A DNA stretch of 64,000 nucleotides from Aspidiotus rigidus (GCA_035079385.1 JAVHKY010000071.1:436001-500000); one strand, 5' to 3'; positions 21,902 to 34,249 are shown, counted from the stretch's first letter. Translations and numbers: made by a program. The notes: a model not told the origin generated them from the sequence alone.

Positions 21902-22496
21902 TACTCTGTTCACATCACGGTATAAGATGAAGAGGTAGTGACACAAATGTATTCTGACTGTGGTAAACGCTGTCCGTGATTTTGTAGTAGTTCTGAACAT
22001 TCCGAGCGCAGCGCTCGTGATGAAAGTGATGGGTAATGTACAGAGTCTTATGGGAACGCCGCTACTTTCAAAAATTTATTGCAGGATCAGGAATCAGCCG
22101 ATGCATTTCATATTTGGCATAAAAGTACCATTTAATCTACTCTATAAAATTTTGAAAGAATCACCCTTCTAAGTATAAATTCTTGGATTTTTTATAATCC
22201 TTGGAAATTTCATCAATACTAGGGTACCAACGGTAATGGCTCGGCGCAGGTGGGGTGTAGAAGGAACAGGGAAACAGCCCGAGTGTTTGCTGCAAACCTA
22301 GCGGAAGTTTGTACCTACAACTTCAAAACTGCGGACACGATTTTAGCGTTGTGTCATTACCTCTTCATCTTATACTGTGGTTCACATTAAGGAAAGATAG
22401 AAATATGACCTTGAGAACGGAACGGTAGATTAAAATTACCCGGAGCGTTCCGTTCTCGAGGTCATATTTCTATCCTTCCTTAATGTGAACAGAGTA
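21902..22496. mobile_element. Palindromic MITE with TA target duplication (hosting a second MITE)
   Basis: The ends are TACTCTGTTCACATTAAGG and its complement CCTTAATGTGAACAGAGTA, each flanked by TA (21900-21901, 22497-22498). Without the nested MITE it is about 123 bp and almost a perfect hairpin, with arms to about GGAACG and a ~20-base loop. The TA duplication suggests a Tc1/mariner-type mobiliser. Confidence 0.75.
21916..22379 (+). mobile_element. 460-bp MITE family, copy 1
   Basis: Terminal inverted repeats are CACGGTATAAGATGAAGAGG and (slightly diverged) its complement ending TATACTGTG. An 8-bp target duplication GTTCACAT lies on both sides. Copies 2 and 3 are at 42736-43197 and 45249-45710. 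The shared 70-aa ORF in all three (start near 21960) is conserved only because the DNA is; it resembles no transposase. The 8-bp duplication fits hAT-type mobilisation. Confidence 0.85.
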
Positions 22497-22997
22497 TACC
22501 GCTATGATCAGTTTGGGTCACGTTCAGAGTTGTTACAACATTTGGTACTGTTAAATGTATATTTTCCCAATGTTTCGAGAAGGAGTCTTCGGTACCTTTA
22601 TCAGAACCACCGAATGATCATATGGATATCGATGAGATCGTTAATTTGTTATTAGTAACTTTAGATCATCCTTATGTTATGAGTGATCGTTTTGGATCAA
22701 CTGCAGAACTGTCTCCAAATTTGGTCCATACAGATCTGTGTAACGTCACGCAAACGATTCTCTAACATCGCGGAATAGGGTGATGGAGGAAATCCTGTAC
22801 CTTATTATTTAGGTCCCATGAATAATGAATGTACTTATTGTCATGCGTTGTATTTCAACAGTGAAAGAACTGGTCACCAAAAAATATTTACCAAATGTTG
22901 TATGGGGGGCAAATACGTATTTGATTTCAATTTCAATGTACCTAAGTTGATAAAAGAGTTATTATGTAATGACCATTGTTGTAGCAATAATTTCATT

Positions 22998-23378
22998 CAG
23001 GGCTTGCACAATAACAGTTATTTTTCGGTTAACTTTTATAACCGAAATGAAAATATCAATTTTGACCGATTGACCGTTAACCGTTATAATTGACGATCGA
23101 TCTTGACCGATTGACCGTTAACCGTTAATTTTTCGGTTATAACTGTTATTTGACCGAAAATTCTAGGTCTTCTAACAACGTTAACCAAAAATTTTAGGAC
23201 TTTGACCGAAATATTTTTCAACATTTACAGTTATTGGTCAAAATACAGCTTGACCGATAACCGATAACCGAAAAAATTGGGAGGATCATTTTGACCGATA
23301 ACCGATAACCGAAAAAATTTGAGAGGTCATTTGACGGATAACCGTTAACCGTTAAAAAAATTTCGGTCGCAAGCCCTG
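22998..23378. mobile_element. hAT-like MITE with CAGGGCTTGC ends
   Basis: It starts CAGGGCTTGCAC and ends GTCGCAAGCCCTG, with an 8-bp duplication ATTTCATT at 22990-22997 and 23379-23386. The inside is nearly all variants of TTTTCGGTTAACCGTTAACGG. It sits inside the Helitron protein coding region, which resumes directly after the duplication. Confidence 0.9.
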
Positions 23379-24544
23379 ATTTCATTGAAAATATCCGACA
23401 GTATAGGTAATTCAAGTTTGGCATTTGCATCATTTGGTGCGAGTGTAGCAGCTGGTCATGTTCCTGGTGGTGCTTATTGCTTTAAAGTTCAAGGGGTTAT
23501 TCATCTTTGAGCAGTAATTTGCGGGAAGAGGAACATACTCGACGGAAATATTCGCAATTGTATTTTATTGATTCAGAATTAGCTAATGAATGTAGGAAAA
23601 CAAGATATTCTCGATGTTTACCGGAATTATTTACTGAATTAGATACATTATTAAGAGAAGAAAATATTTATGCTACAACACTTCTGAATCTCCGTGAAGT
23701 TGAAGAACGTGAAATGAGACGATGTTATAATAATGCTGTCATTTCTATCGATTGCAGTGTGTGGTTATTAAAAAAACCTGCCGGTAATAGTATTGATAGT
23801 AATTGCATTACAGTTTACCAACTTGTAATGAAATAGCTGCTGTATTTTCATCCAGTGATGGATGTCCTCCTCATTTAAGGGATATAGAGATTCATAGCAA
23901 GAGTGGAAAATTGATACAGATATCAGCATGTTCTCAGCACACCAATCCTATGGTTTATCCCATTTTATATCCATATGGGGGTGGAGGCTGGCATCTAGGA
24001 TTTAAAACACGTAGTGGTGAGATGGTATCGTTGAGTCATTATTATGCTTTTCTGTTGAGTGTTTGTCCGACGTTTGTAACATTCGTTCATGCTAGGAAAT
24101 TGAGTCAACAATTTATCGTTGACGCCTACTGTCAAAGTGAATCTCTATGTTTACAATATATTCCAACTCATCAAAAAGATCTGAGGGTTGAGCAATATCG
24201 TGGTTTATACGATTATATTAAAGGTAAATCTCAAGGAGAAAACTACCAAATTGGTACCCTATAACAATAATATTGCCTTCTACCTTTGAAGACAGTCCCA
24301 GAAACATGGCTCAAAATTATCAAGATGCCGCATGACTTTGGTATCGAGATTTGGAAAACCTGATTTATTTATTACATGTACGTGCAATGGGAAATGGCGT
24401 GAAATATCTGAGAATTTAGATTGGTGTAAAAATCCAATTGAGCGCGCTGAGTTGGTCAGCAGAGTATTTAATGCAAAACTATCCTCGTTAATGAAAGAAT
24501 AACCGATGTAGTCCTTGGTATTGTTATTCATTCCATGCAAGTTT

Positions 24545-25460
24545 TCGGCTAGGGTATCTTTTACTTTGTTTTTTTGTTATTTGTTTTTAATCATTAGTTT
24601 CTATATTCAATCTATTTCTTGGTAGTTTCACCATTCAGTTTGTTTTGGTATTTCACTTGAAAAAAATAATGTCGTGTTTTTCGTTTTGGTTTTTGTTCTG
24701 TGCGACATCACTACCCGTCATTGCTAGTATGTATATTAAACAACCAACTTCTCGAAATTCGGATACACTTATTTATTATCAAGTAAATTTATTTTACGAA
24801 GATCAACAGAAGACGCGTCGAATGCAAGGACGCTAGAACTGTAATGTCACACCAAAAAGGTTTCAGTTACTGCCGATAGCAGTGCTAGTAACACACACGT
24901 AGAGTTGTGGAATTCTAACACGAGGAAGAAAGCGAGACGGAATTGTCGAATGTTAGGTATCCGTACGAATGACGAATGCTGGACTGAGAAACGCAAAATA
25001 TTTCTTGTCTGTTCAACTCTGTCGACCAATAGTTCGTACCTACCCTAACCTACCTACCGTTTCAGCAGTACTGCAGTATACAGACTGACAGCCCTCTGTT
25101 ATTAAGTGTGAAATGCCGAATAAATGGTTTGATGAGGTTCAACAAAAGCGTGTATTGCATATTATGAAGACTCAAATTGAACTAAACTTAAAGTACTGAA
25201 CAGCTAACAGAGTAATCGTAAGTCGTAACACAGGGTTGCCAATATACATATATCCACATTAAGACATCTCTAGGCATAACAGTATGACCAGTTGATGCAA
25301 CACTAAAATAAGACATCTGCTTATTTAAAAAATACAACGTATATTTTTTATTACTTTTTCGTATAGAAGAAGTTTCTTTCTTCTTCGTTCTTGCGTCTTT
25401 ACAGAATAAAATCTTCTGGTTGTTGTCGTTTCATTCGTCTCTTTCTTTTGCACACTTTTG
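24545..25460. other. No gene seen
   Basis: Only short ORFs without recognisable domains occur here (for example 24645-24836, hydrophobic start). Some inverted and direct short repeats are present near 24830-25030. Nothing can be assigned. Confidence 0.3.
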
Positions 25461-25466
25461 ATTTAA

Positions 25467-25937
25467 GGGCGTGCTCTACCTCGTTACTAACACAAGAACA
25501 CACAGAACCGTGGGAACACAAACACGTTAGGGAGAATACTAATTACGACTTGAAATGCGCACCAAATTATATGAAACTTGGTACATCAAAAGTTGAAGGT
25601 TCTAAAAACACCGCAAATTGGTTTATAACACCTATACTTCTTCAAATAACGTTATTCTTTCGTGAGAAGTATCGCTCCTTTCAACTGATAACGTGCGAAT
25701 AATCCTTTTTTTCATTCGATTGTTGATCTAATAATAATTGAAACTAGCGATTATTAACTAATTTCCGGTCTTGATAGTGTCATGTATCATCTTATTACAA
25801 AGTTTCGAGAGATTTGGAGCTAATTTCAAGTTGTAATTAGTATTCCAGGATATTTTCCCATGGTGTACTGCAGGTTGCATAGTTTCAAGTATTTACAGTG
25901 TATTTTGCATGTGTTAGTAACGAGGTAGAGCCTGCCC
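25467..25937. mobile_element. piggyBac-like MITE flanked by TTAA
   Basis: The left end is GGGCGTGCTCTACCTCGTTA and the right end is the complement of GGGCAGGCTCTACCTCGTTA. TTAA lies at 25463-25466 and 25938-25941. The inverted repeats reach about 27 bp with two mismatches. The 471-bp interior has no transposase. TTAA targets are diagnostic of piggyBac and also used by Kolobok. Confidence 0.8.
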
Positions 25938-25941
25938 TTAA

Positions 25942-26578
25942 ATCCATCGGGAAATACAGCTACCCGTAAGGTGCTGCGCTCTCTATTTGATAACAGACAT
26001 TCGACACTACCTAGATGATGACGTTTTTCGTATTCTAGTAGTCGTAGTAGTATAAGACGGAAGCGTACCAGTGCGTACTGTATAGAAGATGAATAAATAA
26101 GATGCGTACGGTGTATTGTGTTTTCATTTACAATAGATTTTAGTGTTCAACGATTTTCCAACCTGAGACCAATTTTCCAAAGAAATCTAACAGTTATCAG
26201 TTATCACTTATCACAGTTGTATCAAGGCGAATCAGAATGACCAACAAAAAATACAAACTCAAAAGCACGGAGCACGTTCAAAGCTACGCATTGATCGTTC
26301 ATAGTTTTACTCACACAGAGCGTTAGTATCAGTTTTGAATCGTGACGTGCCTGATTAGAAAATTAGTTTATCAAGGTCACCAAACTCCTGTGTGGTCTAT
26401 AAGACCCGCGTTAGAGAAAGAAAGAAAGAAAGAAATACGTAATAAATTTAGGTACATCGTGTACTGTATACTGACCAAACAGCAGTTTGGTACATAAGAA
26501 ACAATATACGCGCTGGAAAAAGATTGTTCGTAGTCTAGTCAAATGGAGCGTTAGTATCAGTTTTTGAATCGTACCATG
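25942..26578. other. No gene; short duplicated sequences
   Basis: A GCGTTAGTATCAGTTTTGAATCGT block occurs near 26321 and 26548, and a CAAGGTCACCAAACTCCTGT block occurs near 26373 and again at 29169, after the inserted element. This indicates an older ~200-bp tandem duplication into which the element at 26587 inserted. A GAAA tract is at 26416-26435. Confidence 0.45.
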
Positions 26579-27299
26579 ATCGTGACCACGGTACACTAAA
26601 GAGGTATTGACACTTGCCTATGTTCACCATTACTAACAGAGTATTGCAGCCGAAAAATTCGGCTTCGGCTTACGGCTGAAGCTGACGACCTTCAAAAATT
26701 TGGATTCGGCTTACGGCTTATGGCTGATCAGAAAAATTCGGCTGGCTTTCGGCTGACTTATGGCTGGCTGATCACTGATTTTTTGGCGGGATTTCAGCTG
26801 ATTTTCGGCTGATTTTTGGCTGGCTGATGATTTTGTTGTCGGTTTGTTGCAACCAGGGAATGAAAAACGTAACAAAAATATGAATCTGTGTTCTGTGGAT
26901 TGAGTGACAAACTGACAAACGAGGCAGAAAGCCGAAAACATGGTAAGCCAGACTGCTTCTGAGGGAAGCGTGTAAGTTTGAGGTTTGAGCATCAAAATTT
27001 TCGAGATCAATTCATTGAATTCAATTCACATATGAAAAAATGAGTTTGGAATTGGAAGTGGCACAAGTTATTCTTTCTCCCGATCAATATGATTTTAATC
27101 TGGTTGTCGATTCTTTATGATGACCCATTTTGAAAATCGCCGGGGCCCGGGAATACACACAACACAAGCACGCAACAGACGAGAGGATGTGCGAAGTACT
27201 AATCGAAAGTCTCCTCGTGCCTTATCAATTCGTTTCGTTCGCCGTATGTCATACTCGGAGTAAGAGGCGAGTAAGAGTGATGCCGCAGGACTTTGAAAT

Positions 27300-27500
27300 A
27301 TTTTCGTACTTTTTGGACTTGGAATTATTTTCATCTGTTGGACTTGGAATTATTTTCCAATGGGGGGAGGGGGGAGTTTGAAGTATTTTCATAAATGGAC
27401 TTGTAAAATTTTTCAAGTGTTGGACTTGGAATTGTTTTCCAATTGTTGGACTTTAAAATATTTTCATACTTCTTGTTTCTAAGTCCAAGAATTGAAAATG
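27300..27500. repeat. GGACTTGGAATTATTTTC short tandem repeats (left arm)
   Basis: Repeats of TTGGACTTGGAATTATTTTCC spaced ~22-45 bp; the same motif in reverse complement fills 28035-28240. They form the inner arms of the element A inverted repeat. Confidence 0.7.
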
Positions 27501-27575
27501 AAAAATTTCACACATATATGAAAATATTTCAAATTCCCACAATTTGAAAATAATTTCAAGTTTGACAGTTGAAAA

Positions 27576-28030
27576 CACGGTACATTATAGAGGTATTGAC
27601 ACAACGAAAAATTTCTGTCGCACGAATTGTGTTAATTCATACGGAATTCCGCTACGCTCGCAGCGATCGTTTGAATACCTTCCACACCCCACCTGTGTCG
27701 GAACCTTACCGGAGGTACCCTAATATTGACGAAATTTTCGAGGGTTGTAAAAGGCGAAGAAATTCACCTAAGAATATAATTTTTTTTAAATAAGTAGAGC
27801 ATGGCGAGTTGTCTATTCGTACCCGGTTTCAGATTTTTAGGTTAATACCTGATTCCTCTACGAATTTTTAAAAATTGATGAATTTACATTACCTAGTGTT
27901 CATGTAGTTTTCATGCTTAGTAATACCTTGCAACGCTCCTAGCGTAGATTATATCAACTGACACAACTCAGGCGACAGTAACAAACACGACTAATATAGG
28001 TTCGTGTCAATACCTCTATAATGTACCGTG
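27576..28030. mobile_element. Element B: 455-bp MITE nested at the centre of element A
   Basis: Ends are CACGGTACATTATAGAGGTA and its complement. The 8-bp duplication GTTGAAAA is at 27568-27575 and 28031-28038. It sits near the symmetry axis of the inverted repeat in element A. No coding capacity. Confidence 0.85.
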
Positions 28031-29420
28031 GTTGAAAATAATTCTAAGTCCCATAATTTGAAAATATTTCAAACTCCAACAATTGGAAAATGATTCCAAG
28101 TCCAGCAGTTGAAAATATTTCAAAGTCCCATAATTTGAAAATAATTCCAAGTCCCACAGTTGAAAATATTTCAAAGTCCAACAATTGGAAAATAATTCCA
28201 AGTCCAACAGTTGAAAATATTTCCATGTCCAAGAATTCAAAATGAAAAATTTCAAGTCCTAGAAGTACGAAAATATTTGAAAGTCCCGCGGCATCACTCT
28301 TACTAACCTCTTACTCCAAGTATGGCATACGGCAAACGAAATGAATTGATAAGGCACGAGGAGACTTGCGATTAATACTTCGCACACCCTCTCGTCGCAA
28401 CAGAGTGCAGACAATATGTCAAAAACACGATTAATATTTAATAGTACTAGTTATAACAGGCAGACTCTGATAACAGGGATCACCAGTTCAGATCGATACT
28501 GCTAGCCTGCTATACAGATTACAGCCTACAAGATCGAGAACTGCGTGTCACACGTCATGTCATTTCGCGCGTATGAGAAATAAGCCGAAAATCAGCCGAA
28601 AAAATTCGGCTGAATTTGGCTTTCGGCTTCCAAGGGTAAACATAAAGCTGGCTTTCGGCTTAATGGCCGGGAATTTGGCTGAATTCGGCTTTCGGCTTTT
28701 GGCTTTCGGCTGGCTGCAATACTCTGATTACTAATGCTGTCACGAGAAATGATGTACTTGAGTGTTTTGCCACTATGTAGCGCCAATGATCTGGTCCCCG
28801 GTTGTACATAGAGTCTTATGTAAATTCACTACTTTTAAAACAATTGTAGAAGAGTCAGAAATCAACCAAAAAATCTGAAACATGGCGCGAATAGACTACT
28901 CATTATGCTCTACATATTTCAAAAAAAATTATTCTCATGTGTAGATTTCTTGATTTTTTATAACCCTTGGAAATTTGTCAGTACTAGGGTACCTCTGGTA
29001 AGGTAACAACGCTGGTGGGGAGCGGAAGGCATTCATAACGGCGCAGCGAACGCAGCGGAATTATGTATGAACTACATTATTTTGTGTGACAAGAATTTTG
29101 TATAGTGTCAATACCTCTTTAGTGTACCGTGATCGTGACTGATGACGAAAATTAATTCATTCATAGTACATCAAGGTCACCAAACTCCTGTTTGGTCCAT
29201 AACACTCAATGAGTTAGGCTGTATACAGACCAAACTACTGTTGGTTCCATAAGAACAATGTAACTGAGAGAGAAAGAAGAAATAACGTATCGTATAATTC
29301 ACTCGCAACCTATGAGTTCAGATGAGCTGTTACAAGATATGTACCTACTTTCCAGTTTCGACAGTCTACATTTTCTTAGTCTTGTGACGTTATGCAGTAA
29401 TTAGTCAGCCGTTGCACATA

Positions 29421-30169
29421 GGGTCAGATGGGGCAAAGAGTGAACCCCAATTTTCAGGGGCAAAAAGTGAACAGTAGTTTATTTTTGTTCAGAAAGAGTT
29501 CCAGAAGGAATTTCCAACGCGAATGTGTAGGGCAACTCTTCTACTTTCACTTTGGCAGATGATATGGGCTTTTCTCATTTGAAATGGAAAAGAAAAAAAT
29601 GTTTCTAAAAAACCTCATTTTTTCAGAAAAAAACTGTCTTGCAACTCGAAATGTAAAGTCAATTTTTCGCAATGTCATCATTATTTCTCAATTGTTTTTA
29701 AGTACTTTTTGCGGAGGAAAAATTATGGGCTTCCTTCAGTGATTAATCTGGACCTACCAAGAGCTCAGACATGTGAAATAAATGAGGCAAAAAGTGAACT
29801 ACCAATGGGATAAAAAAGTGAACGTGTTATTCTTATGAGGATTTTTCATATGGCAAAAAGTAAATATTTTTTGGAGAATATTTTGCACGGGGCAAAAAGT
29901 GAACCTTTTTTTCCCATAAGAAATACACGTTCATCTTTTGCCCCATACCGTTCACTTTTTACCCCATTTCGAGGGGTAATTAGTGAACACATATTTATGG
30001 TGAAAACTCGGGGAAGAATAGATTGATTTTCTTGTTTATATGAATGAGAATGTAGAAGAAGGTTTACTAAACACGTTTCACTACTCTTCGATGGGATTAA
30101 AAATCTTATTACATATCAACTTTTTTCTTACAAAACGAAATTTTGTTCACTTTTTGCCCCATCTGACCC
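29421..30169. mobile_element. TA-flanked foldback element with GGGTCAGATGGGGCAAA ends
   Basis: The left end GGGTCAGATGGGGCAAAGAG and the right end CTTTTTGCCCCATCTGACCC are inverted repeats with TA on both sides (29419-29420, 30170-30171). Inside, GGGGCAAAAAGTGAAC recurs at least five times in both orientations. No transposase is present; the TA duplication suggests Tc1/mariner-type mobilisation. Confidence 0.85.
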
Positions 30170-30719
30170 TAATATAATACTTGAAAATTCATGCTCCAAG
30201 TTAGATACGATGACATTATGGTTTAGATTGAAAACATAATACCTAATCATTATCTCGTACAACAGATAAATCGACGTTTCGTTATTCTAAGCGTAGATGA
30301 ACGTCCAATTTATTGAAATGATTGTTCATTCTGGGAGATTTGTCGTGAAAACTTAGAAATACTGTCGTTCATTGAAATGGTCGTTAATTGCAGGGGGTTC
30401 GTCGTGCAAAGTTAAAAATGGTGTCGTTCATGATTTTAACCTCGTCGGTATGGTTCGTCGGGCAATTCATTTTTTTCGTCGTTCAATTTTATATTTCCCT
30501 ATCATTAATATTGTTAATATCGTTACTATCGTTAATTTTTGCTATTTTTGTCGTACATTATGTTTCTTTTGAACTGTAAAAAGATCGGTATAGTTACAGT
30601 TTTTGTGAGTATGTCGGCAAGTTGCTCTAGAGTGCCAAAAAGTTTGAGATGTAGTACTTTGTTGTCTGTGAATTCTAGTGCTTTAAAGTAGATTGTCTCT
30701 ACATGTTTGAGTCAACTTG
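30170..30719. other. No gene; expected 3' LTR region of the copia element
   Basis: Sequence repeats GTCGTTCATTGAAATGGTCG-like motifs (30300-30480). A 3' LTR would be expected here because the copia RNase H ends near 30720, but I could not match it to the sequence upstream of gag (46800-47100). Confidence 0.3.
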
Positions 30720-33337
30720 CTGACACCTTAGAGATACACCGTTCATAAGTGGCTTTGTTGTCCTCATAGCCATATAGATGGGAAGCTCAGAGATGCCTAG
30801 CAGGTCTTCTTGGAGTCTGACAATGAATAAAGCATCGCGCATTCCTTCAACCAAGGCTCTCATTTCAGCCTCTGATGAACTTTCAGCTATAGTCGTTTGC
30901 AGTTTTGACGACCATGTAATGAGGGAGTCGTGATATTTTATTAGGTAGCCAGAAGTTGTTTATGGCTCTTATCACCTCCAAAGTCAGCATCAGTATATAG
31001 CTCGATTTTTGATATCTTTGATAGGTTTTGACGGTAAATTAGTCCCACACTTTTGTTTGCATTTAAGTAGGATAGCAGATGGTTAATCGCTTTATGATGT
31101 ACAGGCTGAGGATCTATTTGAGCCCTTGCTAAGAATGAGACACTGTGAGCTATGTCAATACGAGTGGTATGTGATAGATACAGGAGTGACCCAATGACTT
31201 TTCTGTAGGGATAAGTGTGTATGGTTTCATTTGGGTCAACTTTCCGATCGTTAGGTAGTGTCATTGGAGACACCGGTTTGTGATTCTCGTTAAAGGGAAA
31301 TTCTTTGAGAAGTGATTGAATTGAGTCAACTTGATGCAAGAATATGGACGATTCTGTAATTTTCTCTATCTCGATTCCTATGTATTTCTTGGGAAAACCC
31401 ATCTTTTTCAGTTGAAATTTTGATTCAAGAAGGCAGACAGTTTCATCAATAGCTCTAATTGAATTACTGGAGATAAGAAAATCATCTACATATATTAGGA
31501 CTAAAACTAATATTGTTTCAGAGATATGCTTAACAAATATACATTCCTCTCTAGGGGATCTTTCAAAATCATTATCTAGCATAAATTGTTTTATTGTACA
31601 GTTCCAGCACATTGGTGCTATGGCTAGTCCATACAGAGGGTGTTTTAGGCGACCTACTTGTATGTGATTATCACCCAGAAGACCCTTTGGTGTTCTTATA
31701 AATTTTTCTCTATCAATGGTTCCATTGAGAGAAGCGACGTCAATATCTATTTGTTCAAGTTTATAACCTTTGCAAATGGCATAAGCAATAAACCACTTGA
31801 CAGTGATTCCACTGGGAGTGGGAGACCGCTTTTCTGCTTTAGTATATTTTTCTTTATCAAGGTTGCCTAGTGCTACAATTCTAGCCTTTTTCTTTCCGTT
31901 ATCTTTAAGTGTGAATCTCCATTTAACAGGAATAGCTTTAGTTAGATGAGTTTTTGGCACTGTTTGATATATATTCAGTCTTGTCCAAGTATCAACTTCA
32001 TTCTTTATAGCATCTTGCCATTCAGAGTCTTTTATGGCTTCTTCATAAGACACTGGAATTTCTGTTTCTGTAAGCATGTCTTTGTTGTATTTTCCAAAAT
32101 TGTCAAAATCAATGGTTTCCCTATCTTCGGTAATGTATTTGTTAGGTATTGCGTTACTATTAGTATCAGTAAAATTGATATTTGTTAGATTTGATCTTAT
32201 TAAATCTTTATAATTAATTCGTTTTCTTCTGGTGGTCATTCTGGAGTTTGTTTGTATTGTTGACCATAATGGGTCTTTTGTCTTCTTCTTGTGAATTTGT
32301 TTAGGTTTGTCCACACCCCCTCTGGTTTGTGGAGGTAATTCCTGTGGACCCCCTCCGGTTTCAGAAGGTGCTGACTCGTTAATATCGTTGGTTATTTCAG
32401 TATTTGTTTCCCTCTTAGGAAAGTGATCACTTAGTTCAGAGTTTTGAGGGAAATCATCGCGGTAAGAAATATTTTCAATACATTGTTCAGTTGTCTTTAG
32501 TGAGACAGGATCAAATGTTTTATATCCTGTACTGGTGTACCCCACTAGGTACTGAATGTCACTTCTTGGTTCAAGTTTGTGACCGCGAGCTACATTATTA
32601 CAATAGACGTATACTCTTGAACCTATAATTCTAGCGTAGTCCAGCTGTGGAGGTTTTGAGAAGTATTTTTCATGGGGTGTTAGATAAGCAATACTGGAGT
32701 GAACAGTTCTATTGTATATCCAGGTTGCAGTGTCAAGTAATTGCCCCCACATGGAAGCAGGAAAGCCTGATTCAAGTAATAACGCTCTTAACCTGTCCTC
32801 CAAAGTTCTTATTACACGTTCTGCAGTTCCATTGTGTTCATGAACTCGCGTTTCCGCATATTCAGGCTCAGCTCCGTATTTCTTTAATACCTCTTGATAA
32901 TTTTCAGCCTCAAATTCCCCACCTTTGTCGGATCTTACTTTTTGAAATTGTCCAGGTCCAGGAAATTGGGCTTGTGTGACTCTCATTGCTTCATCCATCA
33001 TAGTGGCTGTTTCCTCTTTAGTTTTCATTACAAAAGTCTGAAGGTATCTAGAGTGATCATCTAGTACAATAAGAACATGCCTATTTTTGGTATGTTAAGT
33101 TTCAGGCATGTTTGGTCCAATTAAATCTACATGAAGAATTTGACCAACTCTTGTTGCTCTTTCTCTAGATTCATCAAACTTCTTTCTGACAAATTTAGCT
33201 AGGGTGCAAACTTCACAACATTCGTCACAATTCTCACTCAGGACTTTGGTCATACCCCTGGTTACTTTTGAGTTTTTGTATACAAACGGTGCAGACGCAT
33301 ATGCTAGTCGCCTATGACATAGTTTTGTTTCTTTCAA
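30720..33337 (-). pseudogene. Ty1/copia pol: integrase, reverse transcriptase, RNase H
   Basis: Minus strand. Just below 33337 is the GAG-pre-integrase/zinc region (KLCHRRLAYAS, then C-x2-C-x2-C at DECCEVCTLAKF). Next is the integrase core: HVDLIG, VLDDHSRY (after an in-frame TAA at ~33092), RSDKGGEFEAENY and HEHNGTAERVIRTLEDRLR. The 695-codon ORF 33028-30941 continues into reverse transcriptase (EVDTWTRLNIYQTVPK, IDVASLNGTIDREKFIRTPKG, catalytic YVDD in LIYVDDFLISS) and RNase H (ELYTDADFGGDKS). RNase H then shifts frame near 30955 and continues (SGYLIKY, ITWSSKLQTTIAESSSEAE) to about 30720. The PR-IN-RT-RH order is that of Ty1/copia. It has at least one stop and one frameshift, so it is inactive. 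Confidence 0.9.
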
Positions 33338-33381
33338 TTGTTTAGCTAACTCTAGTGGAGAAATTTTCTTTCTTTTACATT

Positions 33382-33538
33382 TGTGATGCGCTCTGCGATA
33401 TTGGGTATTAAGTCGGAAAAGTGAGTCGACTTGGAAATGGTCTTAAAATGTTTTTCTGACTCAGAGGAACATTTTAAGACCATTTCCAAGTCGACTCACT
33501 TTTCCGACTTAATACCCAATATCGCAGAGCGCATCACA
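33382..33538. repeat. Perfect 71-bp inverted repeat with 15-nt spacer
   Basis: Left arm 33382-33452 and right arm 33468-33538 are exact complements; spacer 33453-33467. The left arm is in the copia coding register (its minus strand reads DSLFRLNTQYRRAHH leading into the pre-integrase). The right arm is therefore an inverted duplicate of copia sequence. It could be a genuine hairpin mutation or a cloning/assembly fold-back. Confidence 0.9.
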
Positions 33539-34249
33539 TTTAGAGAGTTTTTCATTTTTATTGGTGTTTTTATCGTTAGTTTTACCATTAGAATTGTTAG
33601 GGTCGTTAGGTACTATATCTAACTCATTAAAATTAGTTATAATCGGTAAATGTTGAATAGATACCTAGCTTAGTATTTACTTTAATATTATCTAGTTTAG
33701 TATTATTATAATTACTAGCGTCTGTTGCGTCGTCGCTACGCGTCGACGACAACAGCCGCTAGCCAGGTGAGTACCAATTTTGGAATTAAAAAATAGTTTT
33801 TCTTCTTTAACAAATTTTCTGAAAAAAAAAAAAGACTTGAAACAACGTGGCAATTCACTAACACAAAAAGAGACTATGTTCTATTTACCGGCAAAGAGGA
33901 GAGAAACTGTTCCTATGAAGAAATTTAGGTATTTTGTTTTGTGGATACTAAATTTCTTCTCTTCAAAAAAATAATCATAAAAACTTCCCTATTTTTTTAA
34001 TACGCTGAGCTTCACACTTGTTGGTTTGCATATAAGGGCAGTATGGGACCTGCGCCTCTTCTTATCTATTGATGGCATATGTAGAACTATGGACTGCGAT
34101 TGTCAATATATGAGAGCATGATTACAATGCCTACACTGCATTTGTGACTCAGAACCTTTTTGAATGCAAATGGAAGCTCATGGTCAACAAATCCTTTAAA
34201 AAAAAGTACTTCAGTGAGTTTCATTTAAAAATCAAAAAAACTTATGACC

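Larger units (their letters stand above)
21007..24540 (+). pseudogene. Decayed Helitron protein: OTU protease plus Helitron-like N domain
   Basis: Plus-strand pieces in order: an OTU cysteine-protease start (21007-21232, with VPGDGSCLFHSFS carrying the D-G-x-C active-site signature); the Cys-rich Helitron block (22818-23000, NNECTYCHALYFNSER and KCCMGGK); SLAFASFGASVAAGHVPGGAYCFKVQG (23400-23500); and 23507-24264 plus 24280-24510, with NCITVYQL, ILYPYGGGGWHLGF, HYYAFLLSV, NMAQNYQDA and KPDLFITCTCNGKWREI. These are the Helitron_like_N region that precedes the HUH Rep nuclease. The HUH and helicase parts are missing. There are many frameshifts and stops, and three insertions split the frame. 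OTU-bearing Helitrons (Helentrons) are known in arthropods; this copy is dead. Confidence 0.8.
26587..29131. mobile_element. Element A: 8-bp-TSD transposon with large internal inverted repeat
   Basis: Terminal inverted repeats CACGGTACACTAAAGAGGTA and complement; target duplication ATCGTGAC at 26579-26586 and 29132-29139. Inside, 26640-26830 and 28580-28720 are rich in GGCTGA/TTCGGCT in opposite orientations, and 27150-27480 matches 28040-28400 in reverse. Most of the element is thus one imperfect inverted repeat. No transposase is visible. The terminal family is shared with nested element B and is loosely similar to the 460-bp MITE ends (CACGGTA...AGAGGTA.TGACAC). Confidence 0.8.
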
